A DNA stretch of 64,000 nt from SIAQ01 sp963767835. Lineage in GTDB: Bacteria > Planctomycetota > Planctomycetia > Gemmatales > Gemmataceae. The DNA is taken from assembly GCA_963767835.1 (NCBI GenBank), contig CAVYFY010000015.1, positions 124,001 to 188,000 on the forward strand, in the 5' to 3' direction. The position numbers and the translations under genes are program-made. Below, one piece after another: positions 9,619 to 18,548 of the stretch (the stretch's first letter is position 1; every line of letters begins with the position of its first letter). The notes under the pieces are model-generated. The model did no database searches, was not told the origin of the DNA, and saw only the letters and a list, made by a program, of their open reading frames with translations.

Positions 9619-10182
9619 ATGTCGTTTAGCGCCGCCCACCTATATTTCGATGATGTGCAAGTGGGGCAGGAATGGGAATCGCTCGGCCGCACCGTCACCG
9701 AGACCGACATCGTCAACTTCGCGGGGCTGTCGGGCGATTTCAATCCCATCCACATCGACCACGAATTCTGCAAGGGCACGGTGTTCCGCAAGCCGATCGC
9801 CCACGGTCTCCTGATTTTGTCGATGGGAAGCGGCCTGGGCCTGATGTATCCGCCGATCCGCACGCTGGCATTCGTCGCCATCAAGGACTGGCGCTTCCTG
9901 GAGCCGGTTTATCCCGGCGACACCATTCGCATCCGCGCCAAGGTCCTCGAAAAAGAAGAGCGCTCCCGCGGCAAGCGCGGCGTCATCACCTGGAACCGCC
10001 AAATCGTTAACCAGCACGGCAAAGCGGTCGAGGAAGGCATCATCATCACGCTCGTCGAAGGCCGTGCGCGACGGCCAGGGGTCAGGAGTCAGGAATCAGG
10101 AGACAGGAGTCAGGAGTCAGTGGTCAAAGAACAGCAAGATACTCCTGGCGTAACTCCCAGCAAGCCGATTCCTGATCCCTGA
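9619..10182 (+). CDS. MaoC-like (R)-hydratase family protein
   Basis: 187 residues from an ATG at 9619, preceded by GAGGAGG at 8-base spacing; a GTG at 9610 is less likely. The hydratase-2 motif is intact: FAGLSGDFNPIHIDHEF (Asp and His active site), then KPIAHGLLILSMGSGL. MaoC proteins add water to 2-enoyl-CoA to give (R)-3-hydroxyacyl-CoA. Conserved sequence ends near residue 152 (ITLVEGRA); the last ~35 residues are read from a dispersed TCAGGAG-type repeat (10075-10210), so the native C-terminus was probably shorter. It follows the thioesterase and precedes gltX. Confidence 0.88.
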   Translation: MSFSAAHLYFDDVQVGQEWESLGRTVTETDIVNFAGLSGDFNPIHIDHEFCKGTVFRKPIAHGLLILSMGSGLGLMYPPIRTLAFVAIKDWRFLEPVYPGDTIRIRAKVLEKEERSRGKRGVITWNRQIVNQHGKAVEEGIIITLVEGRARRPGVRSQESGDRSQESVVKEQQDTPGVTPSKPIPDP

Positions 10183-10210
10183 TTCCTGATCCCTGACTCC
10201 TGACCCCTGG
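10075..10210. repeat. TCAGGAG/CTCCTGA inverted repeat overlapping maoC 3' end
   Basis: The left arm (10075-10118) is a run of 7-base units such as gtcagga; the right arm (about 10169-10210) is its imperfect inverted copy, ending cctgacccctgg. It spans the end of the maoC reading frame and the gap before gltX, whose ATG lies 6 bases after the repeat. A transcript could fold into a long GC-rich hairpin just upstream of the gltX start. Confidence 0.85.
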
Positions 10211-10215
10211 AACTT

Positions 10216-11766
10216 ATGACCGTACGCACTCGATTCGCTCCCAGTCCCACCGGCTACTTGCACATCGGCGGCGTTCGCACGGCCCTGTTCAACTGGCTCT
10301 ACGCCAAGAAGCACAGCGGCCAATTCATCCTGCGCATCGACGACACCGATGCTGAACGCAATCGCCCCGAAGCGCTTCAGCCGATCCTTGATGGTTTCCA
10401 ATGGCTCGGCATCAACTGGGACGAAGGCCCAGGCATCGGCGGACCATGCGGGCCCTATTTCCAGGCCCAGCGCGGCCAGCTCTATCGCGATGCCGTGCTC
10501 AAGTTGCTCGAATCGGGACATGCGTATCCGTGCTACATGAGCAAGGAGGAACTCGACGCGCTCCGCAAGCAAGCCGAGAGCGAAAAACGCAATTACGTCC
10601 ACCGCGGTCGAGACCGGTCGCTATCACCGGCTGATGCGGTTCGCCTTTTTAATGAAAAGCCGACGACGGTTCGGCTCAAGGTTCCCGAGAATCGCACGCT
10701 GGTCATCGACGACCAGATCGCCGGCAAGACACCTCACCAGACGAATCTGATTGGCGATCCGGTCATTGCGCGTTCCGACGGCAGCGCGCTTTACAACTTC
10801 GCGACCGTCGTCGATGACCTGGCGATGATGATCACGCACATCATCCGCGCCAAGGAGCATTTGTCGAACACGCCGCCGCAGGTGCTGGTCTATGAGGCGC
10901 TGGGTGCGACGCCGCCCGTCTTCGCGCATGTGCCGGTGGTCAACGCGCCGGGCTCGAACAAGAAGCTTAGCAAGCGCGATGCCCACAAGTTTGTCACGCC
11001 GGAAGTGATTGCAATGCTGCGCGCCGTCCATGCGGTGCCGGCCGAATGGAGCGACGAGCAGATCAAAAAGAACGAGAGCCTCAATCCGGTGATGGTCGAG
11101 TTCTACCGCGTCATGGGATATTTGCCCGAAGCGCTCATCAATTATTTCGGCCGGCTCGGTTGGTCGCTCGATGATAAGACCGAGATCATGCCGCTGGAGA
11201 CCATGATCACGCATTTCGGTTTCGAGCGTGTCAACACCGCGCCGGCCAGCTTCGACCCGCAGAAGCTGCACTGGGTCGCCGGCGAATACATGAAGATGGC
11301 GCCGCTGGAGCGCAAGATCGACGGCGTCATCCCGATCCTGCAGCGCGCCGGCCTGATCGGTGACGTGGTGGATCGCGGCAAAATCGCCCAGGTCGTGACT
11401 GCGTGCGGTGATCGGCTCAAGATTTTCGCCGACGTGCTGAACTATGGAGCCTTCTTTTTCAATGAACCGAAGTACGACGCTAAAGCGGTCAAGCAACGGC
11501 TGCACAAGGAAGGAATCGTCGAGGCGTTGCGCGAATTCGCTGCGGTGCTGAAAACGGCGGAGCCATTCGATGTGGCGACGCTGGAAGCGAAATTGCATGC
11601 CTTCAGCGAATCGAAGCAGATAAAGGGCGGCGATCTCAATCACGCGCTGCGTGTGGCGACCACCGGCGTTATGGTCGGGCCTGGCGTCTTCGAGTGCCTT
11701 TTGATTCTGGGGAAAGCCGAGACACTGCGGCGCATTGAGACGGCATTGAATCTACCAATAGGATGA
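10216..11766 (+). CDS. gltX: Glutamate--tRNA ligase
   Basis: 516 residues, normal for bacterial GluRS. The class I HIGH motif is in FAPSPTGYLHIGGVRTALFN at the N-terminus and the KMSKS counterpart is NKKLSKRDAHK near residue 255. LRIDDTDAERN is the glutamate and ATP binding segment. The enzyme charges tRNA-Glu, or both tRNA-Glu and tRNA-Gln in organisms relying on the amidotransferase route; the sequence alone does not settle which. The PfkB kinase starts 4 bases after it, which suggests cotranscription. Confidence 0.97.
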   Translation: MTVRTRFAPSPTGYLHIGGVRTALFNWLYAKKHSGQFILRIDDTDAERNRPEALQPILDGFQWLGINWDEGPGIGGPCGPYFQAQRGQLYRDAVLKLLESGHAYPCYMSKEELDALRKQAESEKRNYVHRGRDRSLSPADAVRLFNEKPTTVRLKVPENRTLVIDDQIAGKTPHQTNLIGDPVIARSDGSALYNFATVVDDLAMMITHIIRAKEHLSNTPPQVLVYEALGATPPVFAHVPVVNAPGSNKKLSKRDAHKFVTPEVIAMLRAVHAVPAEWSDEQIKKNESLNPVMVEFYRVMGYLPEALINYFGRLGWSLDDKTEIMPLETMITHFGFERVNTAPASFDPQKLHWVAGEYMKMAPLERKIDGVIPILQRAGLIGDVVDRGKIAQVVTACGDRLKIFADVLNYGAFFFNEPKYDAKAVKQRLHKEGIVEALREFAAVLKTAEPFDVATLEAKLHAFSESKQIKGGDLNHALRVATTGVMVGPGVFECLLILGKAETLRRIETALNLPIG

Positions 11767-11770
11767 ATTC

Positions 11771-12769
11771 ATGAAAAAACCCCTGCAGCTCTGCGGCCTG
11801 GGCAACGCCATCGTCGATATCTTCCTCGAAGTCTCCGACGCTGAATTCACCGCGCTCAAATTTCAGCGCGGCGGCATGCAGCTGGTCGAGCTTGCCGAGC
11901 AAAAGACGCTGCTGGAACGCTATCAAAAGCACGAGCCGAAATTGGTCTCGGGCGGGTCGGTCGCCAATTCCACCATCGCCTTTTCGCAGCTCGGCGGCGC
12001 CGCGGGCTTCATCGGCTGCGTCGGCGATGATCGCTATGGCCTCTTCTTTGCCAGCGAATTCGAAGAGCTCGGCATCGACATCGGTAACCCTATCATCGTT
12101 AACGAACACACCGGCACCTGCCTTTGCCTCATTACCCCCGATGCCGAGCGCACCATGCGCACCTGTTTGGCCGTCTCGAGCCATCTCGCCGCCCGGCACG
12201 TTGACGAGGAGCGCATCAAGAACAGCGAATGGCTATTCATCGAGGGCTACGTCTTCGCCAATCCCGCGACAGGCCAAACCGCCATCCGCGAGGCCATCGC
12301 GCTCGCCAAGAAGTACAACACGCGCATCGCCCTCACCTGCTCCGACGCCTTCGTCATCAACGTCTTCGGGGCCGCCTTCAACGACGCGCTCGCGCATGCC
12401 GATTTGCTCTTCGCCAACGAAGCCGAAGCATGCACCCTGACGAAAACGGCGACCGCGGAGGAGGCGTTCAAGCAACTCAAGGGAATCGTCCAATCGGCGG
12501 TGGTCACCCATGGCCCGCACGGAGTTTTCATCCGCCACGCCGGCGTCGAGCAGCACGTCCCTGCCTTTCGCTCCGAGCCGAAGGATTTGACCGGCGCCGG
12601 CGACATGCTGGCGGGAGCGTTTCTCTTCGGCATCACCCACCACGTCCCCCCGCACAAGGCCGCCCGCGCTGCCTGCTTTTTGGCCCACAAGGTCATCATG
12701 CAAATCGGGGCCCGGTTGCACCACGGAACCAAGCAGTATTGGAACGATTGCCTGAACGCAGTGACATGA
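11771..12769 (+). CDS. Adenosine kinase-like PfkB sugar kinase
   Basis: 332 residues. The PfkB/ribokinase fold is shown by GLGNAIVDIFLEV at the start, SGGSVANSTIAFSQLGG (substrate glycines) near residue 60, and the C-terminal signature DLTGAGDMLAGAFLFG near 280, with the catalytic Asp in GAGD. The pattern TGTCLCLITPDAERTMRTCL matches bacterial adenosine kinase-type members that phosphorylate adenosine or a related nucleoside. Substrate cannot be proven from sequence. Its stop codon lies 20 bases before rph. Confidence 0.87.
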   Translation: MKKPLQLCGLGNAIVDIFLEVSDAEFTALKFQRGGMQLVELAEQKTLLERYQKHEPKLVSGGSVANSTIAFSQLGGAAGFIGCVGDDRYGLFFASEFEELGIDIGNPIIVNEHTGTCLCLITPDAERTMRTCLAVSSHLAARHVDEERIKNSEWLFIEGYVFANPATGQTAIREAIALAKKYNTRIALTCSDAFVINVFGAAFNDALAHADLLFANEAEACTLTKTATAEEAFKQLKGIVQSAVVTHGPHGVFIRHAGVEQHVPAFRSEPKDLTGAGDMLAGAFLFGITHHVPPHKAARAACFLAHKVIMQIGARLHHGTKQYWNDCLNAVT

Positions 12770-12789
12770 TCCAGACGTCAGGAGCAACC

Positions 12790-13518
12790 ATGCGTCCTCA
12801 TGGCCGAAAACCCGATGAGTTGCGCACCTTGCGCTTCAAGCGGCACTACACGCGGCAAGCGCCGGGCAGCGTGCTCGTGCGCATCGGGCGCACCACCGTT
12901 CTTTGCACCTGCTGCATCGAAGCGAACGTGCCGCCGTTCCTGCTCGGCAAGGGCAAGGGCTGGATCAGCGCCGAATACGGCATGCTCCCCGGCAGCACCA
13001 ACACGCGCAAGTCCCGCGATCGCGCCGGCAAGGTCGATGGCCGATCCGTCGAAATCCAGCGGCTGATCGGCCGAAGCCTGCGGGCAATCGTCAATCTCGA
13101 CAAACTCGGCGAGCGGACGTTGTGGATCGATTGCGATGTGCTCGAGGCCAATGGCGGCACGCGCACGGCGAGCATAAACGGCGCATTCGTCGCCGTCATC
13201 GACGCATTGGCGTCGCTCAAGGGAAACATTGCCCCGCTCAAGGAGATCGTGCGCGACAGCGTGGCCGCGGTCAGCGTCGGTCTGTTGGAGGACGTGGAGT
13301 TGCTCGATCTCGAATATGTCGAGGATCGGGACGCTGAGGTTGATCTTAATCTGGTAATGACCGGAGCGGGACAATTCATCGAAGTGCAAGGAACTGGCGA
13401 GGAAGCGACCTTCAGCCGCAGCCAGCTCGACCGCCTTCTGAAGCTGGGCAAAGTCGGAATCGACGCCGTCACGCGGGCGCAGAAAAAGGCGCTCGGAGCG
13501 AATTGGCCGCTGGCGTGA
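12790..13518 (+). CDS. rph: Ribonuclease PH
   Basis: 242 residues. The ATG at 12790 has AGGAG just upstream and begins MRPHGRKPDELRTLRF, the standard RNase PH N-terminus. Conserved phosphorolytic segments follow: GRTTVLCTCCIEANVPPFL, GWISAEYGMLPGSTNTRKSR (phosphate site), RSLRAIVNLDKLGERTLWID and NLVMTGAGQFIEVQGTGEEA. It trims the 3' ends of tRNA precursors with inorganic phosphate. Frames open upstream of 12790 are the antisense or off-frame shadow of the kinase gene. Confidence 0.96.
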   Translation: MRPHGRKPDELRTLRFKRHYTRQAPGSVLVRIGRTTVLCTCCIEANVPPFLLGKGKGWISAEYGMLPGSTNTRKSRDRAGKVDGRSVEIQRLIGRSLRAIVNLDKLGERTLWIDCDVLEANGGTRTASINGAFVAVIDALASLKGNIAPLKEIVRDSVAAVSVGLLEDVELLDLEYVEDRDAEVDLNLVMTGAGQFIEVQGTGEEATFSRSQLDRLLKLGKVGIDAVTRAQKKALGANWPLA

Positions 13519-13644
13519 TGCCGGGTCGCCGCGAAAAAACGCAAAAAGCACAAAGGGGCGCGGGAGGACGCGGACGGCTCGGGGGGTCGCAAGCCACGCC
13601 GACTCGGATTTTTGTTGCGATTTTCGCGGATTTTCGCGGCCATT

Positions 13645-14589
13645 TCACTCGAACTGCTTCCGCAATACCGCCGCCAACCGATAGCCCGCGAGCACCGCCC
13701 GCCGCTCGGCGATTGGCTGCACGGTCTTGGCATAATCCGCTGGCAGCACCGGCGCCGTGTTCTTTTTTGTGCTCCCTTGTAGCTTGCCTTCGCGATAGAC
13801 CTGCGTCTTGGCCAGTTCGAGGCTTTCCTTGGCCGCCCATTGCTCGAAATCGGTAACTTTGAGCTCGGTCAATTCTTCCTTGGCGTGTTCCTTGCGATTG
13901 CGCAGCTCGACGGCGGCGTTGCGCACGTCTTGGAAGCTCTCGCTGCCGATGATGAGATCGTCCCAGAATTTGTGCAAGGTGATGGGCGAGCTCTTTTCCG
14001 TGGCACGGACGTAGAAAAGCGTGGCGCCGCGGTCCCCTTGCGGAAACTGCATCGTGAAAAGGGCAGTGACGTGCAGCGGTTGATGCACGTCGCCGATCAG
14101 ATGAAAGACCCAGGTGAGAGCGACGGCTCGCTCGGCGTCTTTTTCCTTGCCAGCGACGACACCGAGCTTGTCCTGGTAGCCGCGGACGATGTTGATTTCG
14201 TCCGGGGGAGCGGTCTTGACCGAATCGGGCACGTCCTTGGGCTTATAGGGATAATTGATGTAATGCAAGCGGTCGTTGTGGAGATCAGGCGGATAATACG
14301 CCGGGTTGTCGCGGGCATCGTCGGCCCAGCGTGCCGCCTTCATGAAGAAGTAGAGATCGCGGTCGGCGTTCTCAAGTTTGCGATTATCAGCTTCCTTTTC
14401 CCAACTCGCAACGTCGGGGTGCCGCTTCAAGAGCGCGACGACCTTCGGAATGGTCAGCTCGCGATCCTGCTTCAACGCCTGATAGGCGATCGCGCCGGTC
14501 ACCATGTGCCCGGCTTTGTTCCACCCCAAGGCGCGCGGCGTAGCGATGGCCGACGCGGCACAAGCGAAAACGATAATGTAACGACGCAT
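13645..14589 (-). CDS. Secreted S1/P1-type nuclease
   Basis: 314 residues with a signal peptide (MRRYIIVFACAASAIATPRALG) followed directly by WNKAGHMVTGAIAYQAL, where Trp and His match the zinc-binding N-terminus of mature P1 nuclease. HLIGDVHQPLHVTALF and LHKFWDDLI supply the other His and Asp ligands of the trinuclear zinc site. Such enzymes cleave single-stranded DNA and RNA and remove 3' phosphates outside the cytoplasm. Likely a phosphate or nucleotide scavenger. It converges with rph; the gap 13519-13644 holds nothing recognised. Confidence 0.93.
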   Translation of the reverse strand: MRRYIIVFACAASAIATPRALGWNKAGHMVTGAIAYQALKQDRELTIPKVVALLKRHPDVASWEKEADNRKLENADRDLYFFMKAARWADDARDNPAYYPPDLHNDRLHYINYPYKPKDVPDSVKTAPPDEINIVRGYQDKLGVVAGKEKDAERAVALTWVFHLIGDVHQPLHVTALFTMQFPQGDRGATLFYVRATEKSSPITLHKFWDDLIIGSESFQDVRNAAVELRNRKEHAKEELTELKVTDFEQWAAKESLELAKTQVYREGKLQGSTKKNTAPVLPADYAKTVQPIAERRAVLAGYRLAAVLRKQFE

Positions 14590-14613
14590 GGGAGCAAATC
14601 CTTTCGGTGGGAA

Positions 14614-15941
14614 TCAAATCGTGCTGAGGACTCCGCGTAGCAAGCTCACCGCGACATCGACCTGAGCGGCACTGATACACAACGGTGGGCAAAAACGAAT
14701 GGCACTTTCGCCGCAGCCCAGGAGCAAGAGGCCGCGGCGGAAGGCGGTCTGCACCACGGCGTCGCGCAGCTCCGGGTTCGGCGTCGGATCGGTGGGTGAC
14801 TTGCCGAGGTCCATCGCGGTCATCAAGCCGAGGCCGCGCACGTCGCCGATGATGGGGAAGTCTTGCGCAAGAGCTTCAAGCCGGCCCGAAGTTGCTCGCC
14901 GCGCACCGCCGCGTTGGCGATGTATTCGGATTGCAACAAGTCGATGGTCGCCAGCGCCGCCCGGCAGCTGACAGGGTTGCCGCCGAACGTGCTCGCATGG
15001 CTGCCCGGCGGCCAATCCATGATCTTGTCGCTCGCCACAATCGCGCCCAACGGCATGCCACTCGCGATGCCCTTCGCCAGGCACAGGATGTCCGGTGCCA
15101 CGTTCCAGTGCTCGACCGCGAACATCTTCCCCGTGCGTCCCATGCCAGTCTGCACCTCATCGGCAACGAGCAATATTTTGTGATTGTCGCACAGCGCCCG
15201 CAGCGCCGGCAGGAACCCCGGCGGCGGCACGTGATAACCGCCTTCCCCCTGGATCGGCTCGACGAAAATCGCCGCCACTTCCTCCGGCGGCGCGATCCGC
15301 TTGAACACCGTCTCCTCGATTTGCTTGACGCAGGTGCAAACATCGCCCGGCTTCATGCACCCTTCGCATCCACGCGGAAACGGCACGTGATGAATGTCCG
15401 GCACCAGCGGCGAAAACCCACGCCGATGCACCAACTTCGAGCCCGACAGCGACATGGCGCCATAGGTTCGGCCATGGAACGCGCCGAAGAAGGCGATGGC
15501 CCGCGAGCGATGCGTGTGCCAGCGCGCCAACTTGAGCCCCGCTTCGAGCGCCTCCGCCCCGCTATTGGTGAAGAAGACTCGCTTCGGTTTTTTGCCCGGC
15601 GCCAGTTCCGCGAGCCGTTGCGCGAGATCGATCTGCGGCTCATAATAGAAATCGGTGCCGGACATGTGGATCAGCTTGCCCGCCTGATCCTGGATGGCGG
15701 CGACAACTTTGGGATGGCAGTGCCCGGCCGCGGTGACGGCGATGCCGGCGGTGAAGTCGAGAAACAGATTGCCGTCCACATCCTCAATGACGGCGCCGGA
15801 GCCGCGCGCGCAGACGAGCGGATAGACGCGCGTGTAGGACGGCGACGTGTATTTTTCATCGCGGTCCAGGAGAGCACGCGCCTTCGGACCGGGAAGCGCG
15901 GTTAGGACATGGGGGATTTGGCGTCCTTGGAATTGCCACAT
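14614..15941 (-). CDS. Class III PLP aminotransferase (frameshifted)
   Basis: Frame one runs 15941-14823 and frame two ends at 14614; they join near 14868-14884, where RAGLKLL must pass to LEALAQDFPIIGDVRGLGLM, implying one missing base. The joined protein is about 440 residues. Features are FTNSGAEALEAGLKLAR, FFGAFHGRTYGAMSLSGSK, FVEPIQGEGGYHVPPPGFL, LVADEVQTGMGRTGK and LAKGIASGMPLGA, with the PLP lysine in AKG. GCEGCMKPGDVCTC is typical of the 4-aminobutyrate / acetylornithine-like branch. Broad transamination of an omega-amino compound is likely; the aldehyde dehydrogenase just upstream on the same strand could use the semialdehyde product. Confidence 0.85.
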
Positions 15942-15953
15942 TTGCTATCACCT

Positions 15954-16033
15954 CAAGCCCCAGGATAAGCGCAGCGTTCCTGGGGTTGAGCCCAGTTCGA
16001 CCCCCACCAACGCCGCGCTTATGGTGGGGCTTG
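15954..16033. repeat. Two-hairpin inverted repeat (REPIN-like)
   Basis: Left arm 15954-15986 and right arm 16001-16033 are inverted copies of 33 bases. Each arm folds by itself: CCCAGGA...TCCTGGG in the left and, read inverted, CCCACCA...TGGTGGG in the right. The two arms differ by paired gg/cc changes that keep each hairpin intact. It lies between the aldehyde dehydrogenase stop and the aminotransferase start on the minus strand. A related single copy is at 29825-29871. Confidence 0.9.
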
Positions 16034-16039
16034 CAGGGC

Positions 16040-17566
16040 TTACTTCACTTCCGTCGTCAACCCCTGCGCCATCTTGACTTCCTCCGCATGGTTGACGGTC
16101 CAGGCCGTCTTGTGCGTCACCGCTTCGATCAGGCCCGCGGCGCTCGGGTGGCCGTTGCCGCTCTTTTTGACGCCGCCGAACGGCAGGTGCACCTCAGCGC
16201 CGATGCACGGCAAATTGACGTAGCCCATGCCGTATTCGCATTCGTCGCGGAAATAGCGCATGGTCCGGTAATTCTCGGTGATGACCGCCATCGATAGGCC
16301 GTATTCGGTATCGTTGTAGATGCGTGCCGCTTCCTCGTTGTCCTTGAACGGGATCAGGGCGAGATGTGGGCCGAACGCCTCCTCGCGGATGCAGCGAATC
16401 TTCGGGCCGTGCTTGATGCGGTAAATGTGCGGCGAGAGGAAAAAACCGTCCGGCTCCCCCTTCACCCCCGGCCCCTCTCCCCCGGAGGGGCGAGGGGAGG
16501 GAATGCGGCCGCCTTGCAGCAGGATGGTCGCGCCTTCCTCTTTCGCCAGCGCGTTGTAGCGCTCGATCTTTTCCATCGCCGTTTTGTTGATCACCGGGCC
16601 TGCGAAGTTGTTGGCGTCGAGCGGATCGCCGATCTTCAGGCGCTTGGCGACGGCGACGAATTTGTCCGCATAGACGTCGATCAGCTTTTCATTTACGAGG
16701 ATGCGTCCGGCGGAGACGCAGCGTTGGCCGCTGGTCTTGAACGCGCTGATGATGCCGCTGGTCACGGCCAGATCGAGCTTGGCGTCCTCGCAGACGATGA
16801 CGGCGCTTTTGCTGCCGGTTTCGCAGGCGACGATGCGATCCGCGAGGCTGGCGGAAATCTCGGCGATGCGTTTGCCCACTTCGTAGCTGCCGGTGAAGAG
16901 GACGCAGTTGACGCCGGGATTGCGCACCAGGGCCTCGCCGGCTTCACCTTCACCATGAACGAGATTGATGACGCCTGGTGGAAACCCGGCTTCCTCGAAC
17001 AATTCGACGATGCGCTGCCCAACCGCCGGCGTGTCCTCTGACGGCTTGAAGACGACGGTATTTCCCTCGACCAGGCTAGGCCCCAGCATCCACAGCGGCA
17101 CCGCGAACGGAAAATTCCACGGCGTAATCACCGCCGCCACGCCCCACGGCTTGCGCCGCATGAATGCATCCTTCTCCGCGATTTCGCTCGACAGCACATC
17201 CCCCATCGGCATGCGGCCGGTGCCGAACACGTACTGGATCATGTGCAAGCCTTCGATAACTTCCGCCCGGCACTCGGTGACGACCTTACCGCACTCGCGG
17301 GCCATCAGCGTGGCGAGGGAATCGGTCTCGCGCTTGACGAGCTGGGCGAGCTTGTCGAACAGCTCGGCGCGGAGGATGCGACTGGTGCGCCGCCAGGCAG
17401 GAAACGCCTTGCGGGCGGCGACGATGGCTTCGTCAGCTTCGGATTTCGAGCCGAGCGGGAAGATGCCAATGGTTTCGCTGAGGTGCGCAGGATTGGAACT
17501 GGCGAAAGTCTTGTCGGTCGGCGTCCGCCATTGGCCAGCGAGTAAATGTCGTCCGTTGATGGTCAT
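16040..17566 (-). CDS. Aldehyde dehydrogenase (NAD(P)-dependent)
   Basis: 508 residues from an ATG at 17566 (MTINGRHLLAGQW); the longer frame to 17635 has no family match. Landmarks are WGVAAVITPWNFPFAVPLWM, VFKPSEDTPAVGQ, VLFTGSYEVGKRI (cofactor loop), the Glu region VACETGSKSAVIV and the catalytic Cys in SGQRCVSAGRI, then EEAFGPHLALIPF. It oxidises an aldehyde to its acid and may partner the neighbouring aminotransferase in degrading an amino compound. Unusually, about 16-20 residues (PSPRPSGGEGPGVKGE) near residue 370 are encoded by a GC-rich palindromic repeat inserted in frame. Confidence 0.95.
   Translation of the reverse strand: MTINGRHLLAGQWRTPTDKTFASSNPAHLSETIGIFPLGSKSEADEAIVAARKAFPAWRRTSRILRAELFDKLAQLVKRETDSLATLMARECGKVVTECRAEVIEGLHMIQYVFGTGRMPMGDVLSSEIAEKDAFMRRKPWGVAAVITPWNFPFAVPLWMLGPSLVEGNTVVFKPSEDTPAVGQRIVELFEEAGFPPGVINLVHGEGEAGEALVRNPGVNCVLFTGSYEVGKRIAEISASLADRIVACETGSKSAVIVCEDAKLDLAVTSGIISAFKTSGQRCVSAGRILVNEKLIDVYADKFVAVAKRLKIGDPLDANNFAGPVINKTAMEKIERYNALAKEEGATILLQGGRIPSPRPSGGEGPGVKGEPDGFFLSPHIYRIKHGPKIRCIREEAFGPHLALIPFKDNEEAARIYNDTEYGLSMAVITENYRTMRYFRDECEYGMGYVNLPCIGAEVHLPFGGVKKSGNGHPSAAGLIEAVTHKTAWTVNHAEEVKMAQGLTTEVK
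16456..16501. repeat. CCCTCTCCCC-type palindromic repeat inside a coding region
   Basis: This 46-base stretch matches, with a few changes, the 48-base repeats at 61629-61676 and 62152-62199. It can fold as cccctctcccc against ggggcgagggg. It lies in the aldehyde dehydrogenase gene and is translated into a Pro/Gly-rich loop with no stop and no frame change. Confidence 0.85.
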
Positions 17567-17724
17567 GAGGAGGGCTCCATGTTGGGATGGATGACGGATC
17601 ATATCATTGTACCGCGAAGGCCGTTGGCCGGACAATCGGAGTCTATTGCCGCGCGCAATCGATTTGCCGACAATGATCGTCTAACTGATGTGAATCCATT
17701 AACACGACTTGAAAGGACCGACTC

Positions 17725-18165
17725 ATGCTCTCCGCTACACTGGCCACGCTAACCTGCTTCGTCGTTCCACCGCCTGACGCCCCGAAGATTCACGCGCAAG
17801 TGTCCCCCCAACTGAGGGCCTCCAGCGTCGTCATCAAAAGGGCCGAAGATGTCACCAAGACGATGCTGAAAAAATTGGATGCCGACAAGGCAAACGCCGA
17901 GTTGGCCAAGATGCTGAAAGTCGATTCGATTGACTGGAAGAAACAGATGGTGATCGTCGTTTCTGGCGGCGAACGACCCACCGGCGGCTTTAGCGTCGAA
18001 GTCAAGTCGCTCGAAGTCAAAGACGGAAAGCTCATCGTCCACTGGAAATTGAATTCGCCGGGCGCCGACGACATCGTCGCGCAGGTCATCACCTATCCGG
18101 CGCAATTGATTCTCGTGGATCGCTTTGAAGGCAAGGTTGAATTCGATCCGCCGGCCAAGAAATAG
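17725..18165 (+). CDS. PrcB-C domain-like protein
   Basis: 146 residues, with GAAAGGA before the ATG. The C-terminal half, KKQMVIVVSGGERPTGGFSV and VHWKLNSPGADDIVAQVITY followed by PAQLILVDR, fits the PrcB C-terminal (protease stability complex) domain found in small exported proteins. The start LSATLATLTCFVVPPP is a weak signal peptide at best. Function is not established beyond that domain in a spirochaete protease complex. It diverges from the aldehyde dehydrogenase and precedes a small membrane protein. Confidence 0.7.
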   Translation: MLSATLATLTCFVVPPPDAPKIHAQVSPQLRASSVVIKRAEDVTKTMLKKLDADKANAELAKMLKVDSIDWKKQMVIVVSGGERPTGGFSVEVKSLEVKDGKLIVHWKLNSPGADDIVAQVITYPAQLILVDRFEGKVEFDPPAKK

Positions 18166-18241
18166 GGGCGTGCTTCCACAGGATATCTCCGACGACAACC
18201 GTCCAGCCCGGTATTGCACATCTCTGAACAGGAGCACTTTC

Positions 18242-18517
18242 ATGACAACAGCATTTCAGGGCCTCGGCGGACTCGCGGGACTCGTGGTACTCATCTGCTA
18301 CATTGTCGTGCTGCTGGCCATGTTCAAGGCGGGACAGTCGGGGCTGGCAATCGTGTGTATCTTACTGAGCCTATGCTTCGGTGTCGGATTCCTGGTTGCA
18401 TTTGTGGTAGGCTGGCAGCGCTCCAGTGAATGGAACCTGAAGAATGTGATGATCATCTACACTGTGGCGCTGTTAATATGCTTCATCGGCGGAGGCGCTG
18501 GATATGCCCTCCGCTAA
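18242..18517 (+). CDS. Small hypothetical membrane protein
   Basis: 91 residues from an ATG at 18242 with AGGAG upstream. Three hydrophobic segments fill nearly the whole chain (GLAGLVVLICYIVVLLAMF, IVCILLSLCFGVGFLVAFVV, IYTVALLICFIGGGAGYAL). I do not recognise a named family; the layout resembles small uncharacterised multi-span proteins common in Planctomycetes. Confidence 0.6.
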   Translation: MTTAFQGLGGLAGLVVLICYIVVLLAMFKAGQSGLAIVCILLSLCFGVGFLVAFVVGWQRSSEWNLKNVMIIYTVALLICFIGGGAGYALR

Positions 18518-18548
18518 AGGTAAAAGGCCGTGTTGCGAGACCAGCGGC

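Noticed and set aside
10624..11643. 339-residue minus-strand frame across gltX
   Set aside because: It lies wholly within a canonical GltX reading frame; composition (Arg/His/Asp) is typical of antisense translation.
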